This document shows positions 11,380 through 21,660 of a stretch of DNA of 64,000 nucleotides, piece by piece; within the stretch, counting starts at the first letter, position 1; every line of letters begins with the position of its first letter. Source of the DNA: CAVZBT01 sp963773605. GTDB taxonomy: Bacteria; Acidobacteriota; UBA6911. The position numbers were made by a program, and so were the translations under genes. The notes below the pieces were generated by a model, which was given only the letters and a program-made list of their open reading frames with translations, was not told the origin of the DNA and did not search any database. The stretch spans positions 434,001 through 498,000 of the forward strand of contig CAVZBT010000005.1 in NCBI GenBank assembly GCA_963773605.1, read 5' to 3'.

Positions 11380-11420
11380 AAATGAAAAAGCCCCCCGCGC
11401 TATGGGGGGCTTTTTCATTT
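11380..11420. terminator. Shared bidirectional intrinsic terminator of rpoD and hup
   Basis: A perfect 17-bp stem (11380-11396 with 11404-11420, six G-C pairs in a row at the loop end) and a 7-base loop. T-runs flank it on both strands, so it can end rpoD (+, stop 11363) and the HU gene (-, stop 11434). Confidence 0.92.
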
Positions 11421-11433
11421 CCAGCGGTCTTGT

Positions 11434-11706
11434 CTACTTAACCGCCTTCTTCAGGTCGCTCCCCGCTGTAAACTTAGGAACCTTCCGCGCGGCGATCTTG
11501 ATGGGAACACCGGTCTGCGGGTTGCGCCCCGTGCGGGCTTTCCGCTTCGTAACCGAGAACGTACCGAAGCCGACAATGGTCACTTTCTGACCCTTCTTCA
11601 GCGAAGCGGTGATCGTGCCGATCAGCGAATTGAAGACGCCTTCGGCCTGACTCTTCGTGATGTCGGTATCATTGGCGATTTTAGCTACCAGGTCTCCCTT
11701 ATTCAA
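11434..11706 (-). CDS. hup: DNA-binding protein HU
   Basis: Small histone-like protein that bends and compacts DNA as a dimer. The start is TTG 11706, not the longer upstream frame: it lies 7 bases after AGGAGG and gives the usual MNKGDLVAKIA beginning and a 90-residue product. Conserved HU features are all present: GFGTFSVTKRKARTGRNPQT (the DNA-intercalating arm with its RNPQTG proline) and VPKFTAGSDLKKAV at the end. Intact. Single-gene unit with its own promoter (11758-11787) and a terminator shared with rpoD. Confidence 0.96.
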   Translation of the reverse strand: MNKGDLVAKIANDTDITKSQAEGVFNSLIGTITASLKKGQKVTIVGFGTFSVTKRKARTGRNPQTGVPIKIAARKVPKFTAGSDLKKAVK

Positions 11707-11757
11707 AGAATTGCCCTCCTTGTCGAGTCTCTGGTGTTGGATCGGGAACGGCCGCAA

Positions 11758-11787
11758 CTAATAGCACCGTGGGTCCCGGGGAGTCAA
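11758..11787 (-). promoter_or_regulatory. Promoter of the HU gene
   Basis: Minus strand: -35 TTGACT (11787-11782), 18-base spacer, extended -10 TGC-TATTAG (TATTAG at 11763-11758). Start expected near 11751, giving a leader of about 45 bases before TTG 11706. Confidence 0.55.
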
Positions 11788-11996
11788 GGTAAATCCGCGT
11801 CGGAAGCGGACTTGAAGGCTTCCCGGCCCTGAGGCTCCAGGGAATTACGGCGCATCCTCCGGCTTTGTCAACGGGGAGTTCGTCCCTGTCCCGGATGGCC
11901 ATGTTTCGGCGGGTTGTCTTCACTTTCGAGTCGGTACTCTGGTATTGTCTTTTCCTTTGGAATTTTCCGTTCAGAATCTTCCGCAGAGGTCGCAGA

Positions 11997-14205
11997 ATGC
12001 AGCCGACGGCACCCGCAGCCGAAATCGTCCAGGTAATCGAGGGCAGACACTCCGACCCGTTCCACATCCTCGGCGCTCACGTGGTCATCAGCGGGGGAAG
12101 CCCCGCGGTGGTCGTGCGTGCCTTTACCCCAGAGGCTTCCGGCGTCGCCGTGAATGCCCCTTTCGAACGCCGGGAGATGACCCTGGTGCACCCGGACGGG
12201 TTCTACGAAGTCGTCTTCGAGGGCCGGGACCAGCTCTTCACCTACACGCTCGAGCTCGACGTTTCCGGACGGTGACCGCCGGGAGATCCTCGACCCTTAT
12301 TCCTTCTGGCCCGTCCTGACGGACTACGACCTTTACCTTTTCGGAGAGGGGACGCACCTGAAGGCCTACGAAAAGCTGGGCGCCCATGTCCGGGAATTCG
12401 GGGGGGTGTCCGGCGTATTGTTCGCCGTGTGGGCGCCCAATGCGAGCCGGGTCAGCGTCGTCGGCGATTTCAATTCCTGGAACGGCCTGCGCCACCCGAT
12501 GCGCTCGCGTCCGACATCCGGCACCTGGGAGCTGTTCATCCCTGCCCTGGGACTGGGCGACATCTACAAGTTCGAGGTCCGGTCGAAGTCCGGAGACTAC
12601 CTCGTTCAAAAGGCTGATCCTTTCGCGTTCGGCGCGGAGCTGCGGCCCAGGACGGCGTCGGTCGTCTGCGATATAGACCAGTACACCTGGGGAGATCACG
12701 ATTGGGTTGGGGGCAGACACCGGGCGAACGGGTTGGACCGGCCGATCTCCATCTACGAAGTCCACCCCGGATCCTGGAAGCGGCACTTGGACGGGTCCTG
12801 GCTGAGTTATCGTGAGCTTGCGGCGGACCTGGTCGGGTATGTCAAAGGCATGGGGTTCACTCACATCGAACTCATGCCGGTCAGCGAGCACCCGTTCGAC
12901 GCGTCGTGGGGCTACCAGACCACCGGGTATTTCGCCGTCACGAGCCGCTACGGGACCCCGGAGGATTTTCAGCACTTCGTGGACACCTGCCATCAGAACG
13001 GGATCGGGGTGATCCTGGACTGGGTCCCCGCTCATTTTCCCATGGACGAGCACGGCTTGCGCTACTTCGACGGGACCTACCTGTACGAGCACGAGGACCC
13101 GCGGATGGGTCAGCACCAGGACTGGGGCACCGCTATTTTCAATTTCGGCAGGACGGAGGTGCGCAACTTCTTGATCTCGAACGCCCTGTTCTGGATCGAC
13201 AAGTACCATATCGACGGCCTGCGGGTAGACGCGGTGGCCTCGATGCTTTACCTGGACTATTCGCGCAGACCCGGCGAATGGCTGCCCAACAAGTTCGGCG
13301 GCAATCAAAACCTCGAGGCGGTCGAGTTCATCAAGGACTTGAACAGGATCGTGCACGGCCGGCACCCCGGCGTGTTGACCATCGCCGAGGAATCGACAGC
13401 CTGGCCGGGAGTGACCCTTCCGGTGCACCTGGGCGGGCTGGGGTTCTCGCTGAAGTGGAACATGGGGTGGATGCACGACATCCTGACTTACTTTTCGCAA
13501 GGACCCCGTTCACCGGAAGTTCCATCACAACAACCTGACGTTCGCCCTTATGTACGCCTTCACGGAGAACTTCGTCCTGGTGTTTTCGCATGACGAGGTC
13601 GTCCACATGAAGGGCTCCATGCTCCGGAAGATGCCGGGGGACGACTGGCAGAAATTCGCCAATCTCCGGTCGCTCTATGCGCTGATGTTCGCATTTCCCG
13701 GGAAGAAGCTCCTGTTCATGGGCAACGAGATCGGGCAGTGGGACGAGTGGAGCCACGATCGCAGCCTCGACTGGCACCTGCTGGAGTACGCCCCGCACCG
13801 CGAGTTGCAGACCTGCCTGAGGGACCTGAACCGCCTCTACGACGGTTTGCCGCAGCTGCACACGATCGATTTCCAGTACACCGGTTTCGAGTGGATCGAT
13901 TTTGCCGACGTGGAGAGTTCCATCATATCTTTTATTCGCAAGTCGTCCCACGAGGACGATCCGCTGGTGGTGGTAGGCAACTTCACCCCGGTCCCCAGGC
14001 CGGGATACCGTGTCGGGGTGCCGTACGGAGGGCCCTACAGGGTGATATTCAACAGCGACTCGACCGCATACGGGGGGGAGACTTGGGCAACATCGGCGTC
14101 ATGGCGGAGGACATCGCCTGCCAGGGCAAGCCGAATTCGGTTGTCCTAACGTTGCCCCCGCTCGCGGTCATGTATCTCCGCCGTGAAGCCGGCGTCGGTC
14201 GTTAG
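11997..14205 (+). CDS. glgB: 1,4-alpha-glucan branching enzyme GlgB (frameshifted)
   Basis: Makes alpha-1,6 branches in glycogen. ATG 11997 follows AGAGG. N-terminal CBM48 modules (EIVQVIEGRHSDPFHILGAH; VLFAVWAPNASRVSVVGDFN) precede a GH13 barrel. GH13 regions: DWVPAHF, GLRVDAVASM with the catalytic Asp, the acid residue in TIAEEST, and FVLVFSHDEV. The C-terminal beta domain ends LAVMYLRREAGVGR, TAG 14203-14205. About 736 codons, normal for the long GlgB form. Frame changes near 12275, 13500 and 14090. A TG-extended TATTGT at 11943-11948 could be its -10. Seven bases separate it from the GH57 gene, so they are probably cotranscribed. Confidence 0.94.
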
Positions 14206-14212
14206 CAGGACA

Positions 14213-16382
14213 ATGCGAAAAAAACCCCTGTGCGTGGCCCTGCTGTGGCACATGCACCAGCCCGATTACGGAAACATACAGACGGGAGAGATCTACCTCC
14301 CGTGGACGCGCTTTCATGCCGTGAAAGACTACTACGACATGGGAGCGATGGTTGAGCAGTGCACCCGGGCTGCGACTGACCATCAACGTCGTCCCGTCGC
14401 TCATCGATCAGCTCGTCGCCTATGGCAACGGCACCGCCCGGGAAACCTATGCCGCGCTGACCGTAAAGAATGCCGCGGAGTTGGACCGCTACGAGCAGGA
14501 GTTCCTGCTGCGCAGCTTCTTCCAGCTCACGTGGAAAGAGATGGTATTCCCCTACCCGCGTTACCGGGAGCTGCTCGACAGACGCGGCAGCATCAATGCG
14601 CGCGGCGACTACGCCGAGGCCGCGCGCCGTTTTGGGACGCAGGATTTCCGGGATCTCCAGGTCTGGTTCAACCTGGCCTGGTGCGGACGCGAGCTCCGGC
14701 AGGATCCGGAGATCGCGGCCTTGCTGCAAAAAGGGAGACAGTTCACGGAGGACGAGAAGAAACGGCTGCTCGAGATTCAATTTGCTTTCATACGGCGCAT
14801 CCTCCCTTTCTATCGCCGCCTGATGGAAGAGCGCGGCATCGAGATCTCGGTTTCTCCTTATTACCACCCGATCCTGCCCTTGCTGTGCGACAACCGTTCG
14901 GCCCGGGAGGCTCTCCCCTCGATCACGCTGCCCGAACACCCGTTCTCCTTCCCATCGGATGCGCGCGAGCACATCACCTCTGCCGTGCATCGGTACGTCG
15001 AAATCTTCGGGAAGGAGCCGCAGGGCATGTGGCCCTCGGAAGGCTCCGTCAGCAACGCCGCACTCCAGCTGGCCGGCGCGAGCGGCCTGCGCTGGCTGGC
15101 CACGGACGAGGCGGTGCTGCTGAACTCGCTCCAGAGGCAGGGGATGGCTTCCGGAGGCCTGACGGCCGAGAAACGTTACCGCGCCTACCGTGTTGGAAGC
15201 GGCCCGGCCGCGCCTTGCCTCTTCTTTCGCGACCACGGACTGTCCGATCTCATAGGCTTCACCTACTCCCACTGGAGTGCGACGGATGCCGCCGGCGACT
15301 TCCTGCACCGGCTGCGCCTGATTCACCGGAATTTGCCCGACGACGGCCGGTACTATGTCGTCCCCGTGATCCTGGACGGAGAGAACGCCTGGGAGCACTA
15401 CCCGGAAAACGGGGCGGAATTCCTGTTGCTGCTCTATCGCCACCTGACGCAGTCCGAAGAAATCCGCACCGTCGACATTTTCGGAATACCTCGAACTGGA
15501 ACCGACGCCCGACACCCTCCACTCGGTCGTGGCGGGGTCGTGGATTTACGGCAACCTCGCGACCTGGATCGGCCACCCGGAGAAAAACCGTGCCTGGCAG
15601 GCGCTCAGCGCCGCGCGCAGCTTCATCGGCCCCCACATGCACGGCGGCAGGGCGGGCGGGGGGGAGGCGTTCCGGGAGCTGCTGATCGCTGAGGGGAGCG
15701 ACTGGTTCTGGTGGTACGGCGACGACCATCAGACGGAGAACGCGGCCGAGTTCGATTCGCTTTTCCGGACGCACGTCAAGAACGTCTACCGCCTGCTGGG
15801 CCAGCCCTATCCGCTCGACCTGGACAGCCCGATAAAAAGGACGGAGAGCAAGACCCAGTACCGCGACCCCGTGCACACGGTTACGCCGCGCATCGACGGG
15901 CGGGTGACCGACTACTTCGAGTGGATCGCGGCCGGATTCGCCGTCCCGGCGGGGGCGAGTCCATGCATCGCACGGACCGGTATTTCGAAAAGGTGTATTT
16001 CGGCTACGACGCGCGGCACTTTTACGTCCGGCTCGACCTTTTGGCGGACCGGGGGCGCGCGGTCCCGTCGCCGGGCTCCTACCAGCTGCACTTCGTGGCG
16101 CCCAACGAGTGCCTCTACGCCATGGAATGGGACGGGAAGGGTGCCTGGATCCTTCGCACGCTGCGCTCGTCGAAGCCGGACCTCGTCCCCGGATTCGCAG
16201 GCGACCGCATCCTCGAGATGGCGGTTCCGCTGGAAGCTCTCGGCGTGCAAAAACCCGCTCACGTCCGGTTTTTCGTGGCGGCATTCGATCGCGGCATCGA
16301 GCTCGAGCGGTTTCCCCGCAGCGACTTTATCACGGTCGCCGTGGACCCCTGGGGGCTCGATCACCGGGAGTGGATCGTGTGA
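14213..16382 (+). CDS. Glycoside hydrolase family 57 protein with C-terminal DOMON-like domain (frameshifted)
   Basis: Probably an alpha-amylase or related glucan hydrolase/transferase. It opens LCVALLWHMHQPDYGNIQTG, the GH57 His-Gln-Pro signature, and later has GMWPSEGSVS, which carries the GH57 catalytic Glu, and WYGDDHQTENAAEFD. The last 150 residues or so (YFEKVYFGYDARHFYVRLDL onward) form a beta-sandwich like the glucodextranase/DOMON-type C-terminal domain often joined to GH57. ATG 14213 has AGGA close by. Frame changes near 14370, 15490 and 15960. No signal peptide is seen, so it likely acts in the cytoplasm on the glycogen made and cut by its neighbours. Exact specificity cannot be read. 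Confidence 0.88.
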
Positions 16383-16572
16383 AGCGTTCCGAACTGTGAG
16401 TTGCCTCGCCCAGGATTCGTACTTTTGTGCCGTCTCTGATAATTTGCTGGTGCCGTGCGACCGTCACAACCGACGGGTTACCGCTACGGCTTGACGCATG
16501 CGGTTGTGGCTCCGGGCCCCTCCGAGCTTTCCGCGCCGTATCCGGAACAGGCGGCGCCGCACAGTAGGGTTT

Positions 16573-18706
16573 ATGACAAAGGCTTCGCTGTCCCCCGCCG
16601 AAGTGTCTGGCCTGATCGTGGGTCTGAAACGCCTCGCGGCCAACCTGTGGTGGACCTGGAATCAGGAGTCGCAGGAGATCTTTCACGAGCTGTCGCCGCG
16701 CAGCTGGCAGAACCTGTACCACAACGCCGTCGCGGTCCTCCAGGAGGTCTCGGACTACGAACTGAGCGTGCGACTGCAGGACCCCGCTTTTGCGGAGCGC
16801 GTCCTCAGCGTCGTCGCGGCCTTCGATGCGTACCTGGCCGACACAAACACCTGGGCACGGGACAACGCGGCGCCGCTGCTGAAAAATCCCGTGGCTTATT
16901 TCACGGCCGAAATCGGCTTCCACGAAACGCTGCCGATCGCGGCAGGCGGGCTCGGGATACTCGCCGGCGATCACGCCCGCTCGGCCAGCGACCTTGGAAT
17001 CGGTTTCGTCGGGGTCAGCATCTTCTACCGCGAGGGGTATTTTCAGCAGGCGATCAACCAGGACAGCTGGCAGACCGAGTACTATACGCGGCTCAACCCG
17101 AAGACGCTGCCGCTCGAGCCCGTGCTGGGCGCCGACGGCAAGCCCGTCGTTTCCTATGTCGACATCAACCTGAACCGGGTCTACTTCCAGGCCTGGCGCG
17201 CGAACGTGGGGCGATGCCCGGTCTACCTGCTCGACAGCAACCGCCCGGAAAACGAACAGCTCTACCGCGACCTCACGTTGCGGGTCTACGGCGGCGACAC
17301 CTCCACCCGCATCATGCAGGAGATGCTGCTCGGCTTCGGCGGCGTGCGGCTGCTGCGCGCGCTCGGCGTCGAGCCCTCCGTTTTCCACATGAACGAAGGG
17401 CACGTCGCCTTCCTGGCGCTCGAGTTGCTGCGCGAGAAGCGGCAGCAGGGCATGTCCTTCGAGGACGCGCTGGCGAGCGACGCGCGCACAATGCATCTTC
17501 ACGACCCACACACCGGTCGAGGCCGGTCACGACCGCTTCAGCCCGGAGCTGATGCGGTATGCGATGCACGAGCTCCAGCCGCAGATCACATCTTCTTTTT
17601 CCGACCTGATGGCCCTGGGGCGGGTCCGTCCTGCAGACGAGGACGAAACCTTCTGCATGACGGTCCTCGCGCTGAAGACGACCCGCGCGGCCAACGCGGT
17701 GAGCGAACTGCACGGGCGGGTCAGCCGGAAGATGTGGCAGGCGTTGTATCCCGGGGTTCCGGTCGACGACGTCCCGATCGGCCACATCACCAACGGCATC
17801 CACCTGGTCGGGTGGATGAAAGGCCCGGTGCGCAGCTTCTGGAAGCGCAAGCTCGGCCCGCTCTGGGATCAGAACATCAACTCGCCGGAGTACTGGCAGC
17901 GGATGACCGATCCGGCGTTCGTCTCGGACGAGGAACTCTGGGCCCTGCGCTACCGGTTGCGGCGCGCACTGATCGAATTCGCCCGCCGGCGCCTCGTGCA
18001 GCAGGTGCACTCCCGCGAGGTGGATTTCATCTCCTTCGACCGGCTGCTCAATCCCGACGCCCTGACCATCGGGTTCGCCCGGCGCTTCGCCACCTACAAG
18101 CGGGCGCCTCTCGTGTTTCAGGACCTCGACCGCATCATACAGCTCGTGCTCGACGCCGAGCGGCCGATCCAGTTCATCTTCGCGGGCAAGGCGCACCCGC
18201 TGGACGCGGAGGGAAAGCGTTACATCCAGCGCATCATCGAACTCAGCAAGAAGAGCGACCTGAAGGGGCAGCTCGTGTTCCTCGAGAATTACGACGTCCA
18301 CGTCGCCCGCCAGATGGTCTCCGGGTGCGACGTCTGGCTGAACAACCCGCGCCGCCCGCTGGAAGCTTCCGGTACCAGCGGGCAGAAGATCAGCTGCAAC
18401 GGCGGGCTGAACTTCAGCATCCTGGACGGTTGGTGGCGCGAGGGATACGACGGCACCAACGGGTTCGCCATCGGCGAAGATTCCCATCCGGACTCGGTCG
18501 AGGAGCAGGACCGCCAGGACGCGGAGACCTTGTACCGGGTGTTGACCCGTCAGGTGATCCCCTGTTTCTACGAACGGGATGCGAATGGCATACCGCGCCG
18601 GTGGATCGGCATGATCCGCCGGGCGATGGCGACGCTCGTCCCGGCGTTCAACACCTGGCGCATGGTGCAGGAATACACCCGACGCTACTATCTTCCGCGG
18701 GATTGA
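16573..18706 (+). CDS. glgP: Alpha-glucan phosphorylase GlgP (one frameshift)
   Basis: Releases glucose-1-phosphate from glycogen; GT35, PLP-dependent. An N-terminal DUF3417-like part (LKRLAANLWWTWNQESQEIF) leads into PVAYFTAEIGFHETLPIAAG, EPSVFHMNEGHVAFLALELL, ITNGIHLVGWM, GFARRFATYKRA, and the PLP region GTSGQKISCNGGLNFSILDG, where the Lys in SGQKISCNGG is the expected cofactor lysine. This is the short bacterial/archaeal form (about 711 codons). One frame change near 17490: a net extra base just before the conserved TTHTPVEAGHDRF. ATG 16573 (MTKASLSPAE) is chosen over an upstream Arg-rich stretch without similarity. Confidence 0.94.
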
Positions 18707-18841
18707 CCACCGGGTCAGGATTTTGGAGCGCACCAACCGTCGAAGCAGAATGGGGCCGGCCCAGGACCACAATCAGGACCTGCCCGCAGCGCCGCGGCAC
18801 GCCAAAGTTTTCCTGTTGGCCGGGTTCATCATGTCGAAATG

Positions 18842-18870
18842 TTGTACATGCCGCGCTTCGGTGGTAGCAT
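18842..18870 (+). promoter_or_regulatory. Weak candidate promoter upstream of galT
   Basis: TTGTAC (18842-18847), 17-base spacer, TAGCAT (18865-18870) preceded by TGG as an extended -10. Lies 80 bases before ATG 18950. Match is modest. Confidence 0.35.
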
Positions 18871-18949
18871 CATCGTCGTTTTAAGCCCGCCAGCAGCCGG
18901 CCCGATGCGGAGCCAGGTTTAGGCTCGGCTCTGCGACACGAAACACTGT

Positions 18950-19978
18950 ATGCCAGAACTACGCCACGATCCGATATCCAGACGCTGGGTCATCATCGCT
19001 TCCGAACGGGGGCGGCGCCCGGACGATTTCCCGAAACAGCACGAAACCACTCCCGCCGGGTTCTGCCCGTTTTGCGAGGGGAACGAGAGCAAGACGCCCC
19101 CGGAGATCACCGCCGTGCGCCTCAACGGCAGCGGGCCGAACCAGCGCGGCTGGGAGGTCCGGGTTGTCCCGAACAAATTCCCCGCGCTCCGCATCGAGGG
19201 AAACCTGGACCGCAAAGGGTTTGGGGTGCACGACCGCATGAACGGGGTCGGGGCGCACGAGGTCATCATCGAAACGCCGCGACACGATGAGAAGATGTGC
19301 GAGATGGCCGTCGGCCATCTCGAAAAAGTGATCCGGGTCTGGCGCGACCGGCTCGTCGACCTCACCCGGGACCAGCGCTTCAAGTACATCCTGATATTCA
19401 AGAATTACGGCGCTGCCGCCGGGGCCTCGCTATCGCACCCGCATAGCCAGCTTATCGCCACACCGGTGACACCCCTGACGCTCGCCGGGGAGTTGACGTC
19501 GTCCAAGGAGCACTACCAAGACAAGGAACGATGCCTGTTCTGCGACATGATCCAGCAGGAACTCGAAAGCGGCGAGCGCATCGTGCTGTGCAACGACCAG
19601 TTTGTCGCGATGACGCCCTTCGCCTCGCGGTTCCCGTTCGAGATCTTTCTGGCGCCTCGATACCACCACCACAGCTTTGCCGAGATCAGCGACTCGGTGA
19701 TCCACCATCTTGCGCTCGCGCTCAGGGAGGTGCTGCTCAGAATCAGGACGTGCCTGAACGATCCACCCTACAACTTCCTTATCCACACGATCCCGAACGT
19801 GAAAGCCAGGCCCAAGAGGAATGCGTACTGGGACACTGTCGAAGTCGACTATCACTGGCACATCGAGATCATGCCGCGGCTGACCGGCATCGCCGGCTTC
19901 GAGTGGGGGACGGGATTCTACATCAACCCGACGGCCCCCGAAGAAGCAGCGAAGTACCTGCGCGACGTCGAGCTGTAG
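18950..19978 (+). CDS. galT: Galactose-1-phosphate uridylyltransferase family protein
   Basis: HIT-superfamily nucleotidyltransferase that swaps a hexose-1-phosphate with a UDP- (or other NDP-) sugar. Intact, 342 residues. The N-terminus ELRHDPISRRWVIIASERG is family-typical; zinc-type cysteine pairs CPFC and CLFC are present; the active-site motif is SHPHSQLIATP with the nucleophilic second His; and YHWHIEIMPRL near the end is the second conserved His motif. In this glycogen locus it may feed galactose or another hexose into glucose-1-phosphate. Related bacterial enzymes use ADP-sugars, so UDP specificity is not certain. glgA follows 40 bases downstream. Confidence 0.88.
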   Translation: MPELRHDPISRRWVIIASERGRRPDDFPKQHETTPAGFCPFCEGNESKTPPEITAVRLNGSGPNQRGWEVRVVPNKFPALRIEGNLDRKGFGVHDRMNGVGAHEVIIETPRHDEKMCEMAVGHLEKVIRVWRDRLVDLTRDQRFKYILIFKNYGAAAGASLSHPHSQLIATPVTPLTLAGELTSSKEHYQDKERCLFCDMIQQELESGERIVLCNDQFVAMTPFASRFPFEIFLAPRYHHHSFAEISDSVIHHLALALREVLLRIRTCLNDPPYNFLIHTIPNVKARPKRNAYWDTVEVDYHWHIEIMPRLTGIAGFEWGTGFYINPTAPEEAAKYLRDVEL

Positions 19979-20018
19979 TCGCCCGGAGGCGCCGCCGGAC
20001 GTGCGTGGCAGGACCCTT

Positions 20019-21542
20019 ATGGCCGGAAGCGACAGACTGCGCGTCGTGATGTTTTCCGCGGAAGCCTACCCCTACGTTCAGGTCGGGGGTCTGGGTGACG
20101 TGATGGGGGCGCTGCCGAAGGTGCTCGACACCATGGGGGCGCGCGTCACCGTCGTCCTGCCCGCCTATCAAACCATCCCATATCGTCGGTTCAACATCGT
20201 CCCGTACGCGGTCGCCGCCGGGTTCCCCGTCCCCATGGGTCCCGGCTTGGCGCAGGCCGAGGTGTTCCAGACACGGATGCCGGAATCCGAGGTCGAGGTC
20301 CTGTTTATCGGTTGCCCGGAGTATTTTTCTCGCGCGGGCGTCTATGACGACCCGATCACCCGCGAGGGCTACTTCGACAACATGGAACGCTTCGTGTTTT
20401 TCATGAAGGCCGGGATTGAACTGCTGTCCAGGATCGGCGAGCCGGTCGACATCCTGCACTGCCACGACTCGCAGACGGCGCTGATCCCCGGGATGCTCCG
20501 CACCAGCTACCAGTTCGATCCGTTCTTTGCGGCCTCGGGCACCCTGTTGACCATTCACAACGTCGCCTACCAGGGGCTCTACCCGCGCGAAACGCTGTAT
20601 TGGGCGGGTATCGACCACCGCTACTTCTACCCGACCTCGCCATTCGAGTTCTGGGGACGAGTGAATTTCATGAAGGTCGGGATCGAGTATTCGGACCTCA
20701 TCAATACCGTCAGCAAGACGTATGCGGCCGAGATCCAGTCGGGTCCCGAATACGGCTATGGACTGGAAGGGGTGTTGCGGACCAGAAAGGCCGACCTGAC
20801 CGGCATCGTGAACGGGATCGATTACCATGTCTGGGACCCGCGTGCCGACCCGATACTCCCCGCTCGCTTCTCGGCCGACGACCTATCAGGCAAATCGGTG
20901 TGCAAAGCCGAGTTGCGGAGGACTTTCGGCCTGCCGGCGCCCGCGGGACGCGTGCCGCTGATGGGGATCGTCTCCCGGCTGACGGACCAGAAAGGATTCG
21001 ACCTGATCGAGCAGGGCATCGATGCGCTGGCCGAGCTGGACCTCCAATTGGTCGTGCTGGGAACCGGGCAGCACAGGTACCAGGATCTGTTGCAGCAAAT
21101 CGAAGCGCGCTACCCCGACAAGGTCGCGGTCCGGCTGGACTTCGACAACCGGCTTTCGCACCTGATCGAGGCCGGCTGCGACATGTTCCTGATGCCCTCC
21201 AAGTACGAGCCTTGCGGCCTCAACCAATTGTACAGCCTCCGTTACGGGACGGTGCCGATCGTGCGGGCGACCGGCGGGCTGACCGACACCGTCATCGATT
21301 ACGACGCCGAACGGAAACACGGCACCGGGTTCAGTTTCAAAAACTACTCCGCGCGCGAAATGCTGGTTGCCATCCAGAGAGCGCTTGTGGTTTACTCCAA
21401 TACAGAGCTTTGGGAAGACCTGATCCGCCGCGATATGGCACAAGACTGGTCCTGGGAAGAATCAGCCCGTCAATACATGCACTTGTACCGAAAGATCCAA
21501 GAAAGGCGCCAGGGTCCGGGCGCAAAGCCGCCGTACGCCTGA
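20019..21542 (+). CDS. glgA: Glycogen synthase GlgA (GT5)
   Basis: Extends alpha-1,4-glucan from ADP-glucose. Intact, 507 residues from ATG 20019 (AGGA six bases upstream; an in-frame GTG at 20001 is less well placed). The GT-B fold is clear: RVVMFSAEAYPYVQVGGLGD at the N-terminus, HCHDSQTALIPGM, LTIHNVAYQGL, VSRLTDQKGFD, and the C-terminal MPSKYEPCGLNQLYSLRYGT with the catalytic Glu region and GGLTDTV. Oddity: the conserved KxGGL motif reads QVGGL, so the lysine that in E. coli GlgA helps bind ADP-glucose is Gln. Last gene of the glycogen block. Confidence 0.93.
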   Translation: MAGSDRLRVVMFSAEAYPYVQVGGLGDVMGALPKVLDTMGARVTVVLPAYQTIPYRRFNIVPYAVAAGFPVPMGPGLAQAEVFQTRMPESEVEVLFIGCPEYFSRAGVYDDPITREGYFDNMERFVFFMKAGIELLSRIGEPVDILHCHDSQTALIPGMLRTSYQFDPFFAASGTLLTIHNVAYQGLYPRETLYWAGIDHRYFYPTSPFEFWGRVNFMKVGIEYSDLINTVSKTYAAEIQSGPEYGYGLEGVLRTRKADLTGIVNGIDYHVWDPRADPILPARFSADDLSGKSVCKAELRRTFGLPAPAGRVPLMGIVSRLTDQKGFDLIEQGIDALAELDLQLVVLGTGQHRYQDLLQQIEARYPDKVAVRLDFDNRLSHLIEAGCDMFLMPSKYEPCGLNQLYSLRYGTVPIVRATGGLTDTVIDYDAERKHGTGFSFKNYSAREMLVAIQRALVVYSNTELWEDLIRRDMAQDWSWEESARQYMHLYRKIQERRQGPGAKPPYA

Positions 21543-21660
21543 TCTGGTTCCGGGCTCCAGGCCCGGCACCCGCTCGTTCTCCCGTTGATACCACCCACGC
21601 CGCGTCAGGTTTTTCCGTCTAATCACGTCGCCCCGGTGCGTCCTCTTACTAAGGACAGCT

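Noticed and set aside
12238..13500. Antisense open frame over glgB
   Set aside because: Mirror frame of a clear GH13 gene.
21550..21566. Hairpin after glgA as a terminator
   Set aside because: Only a 6-bp stem and no T-run follows.
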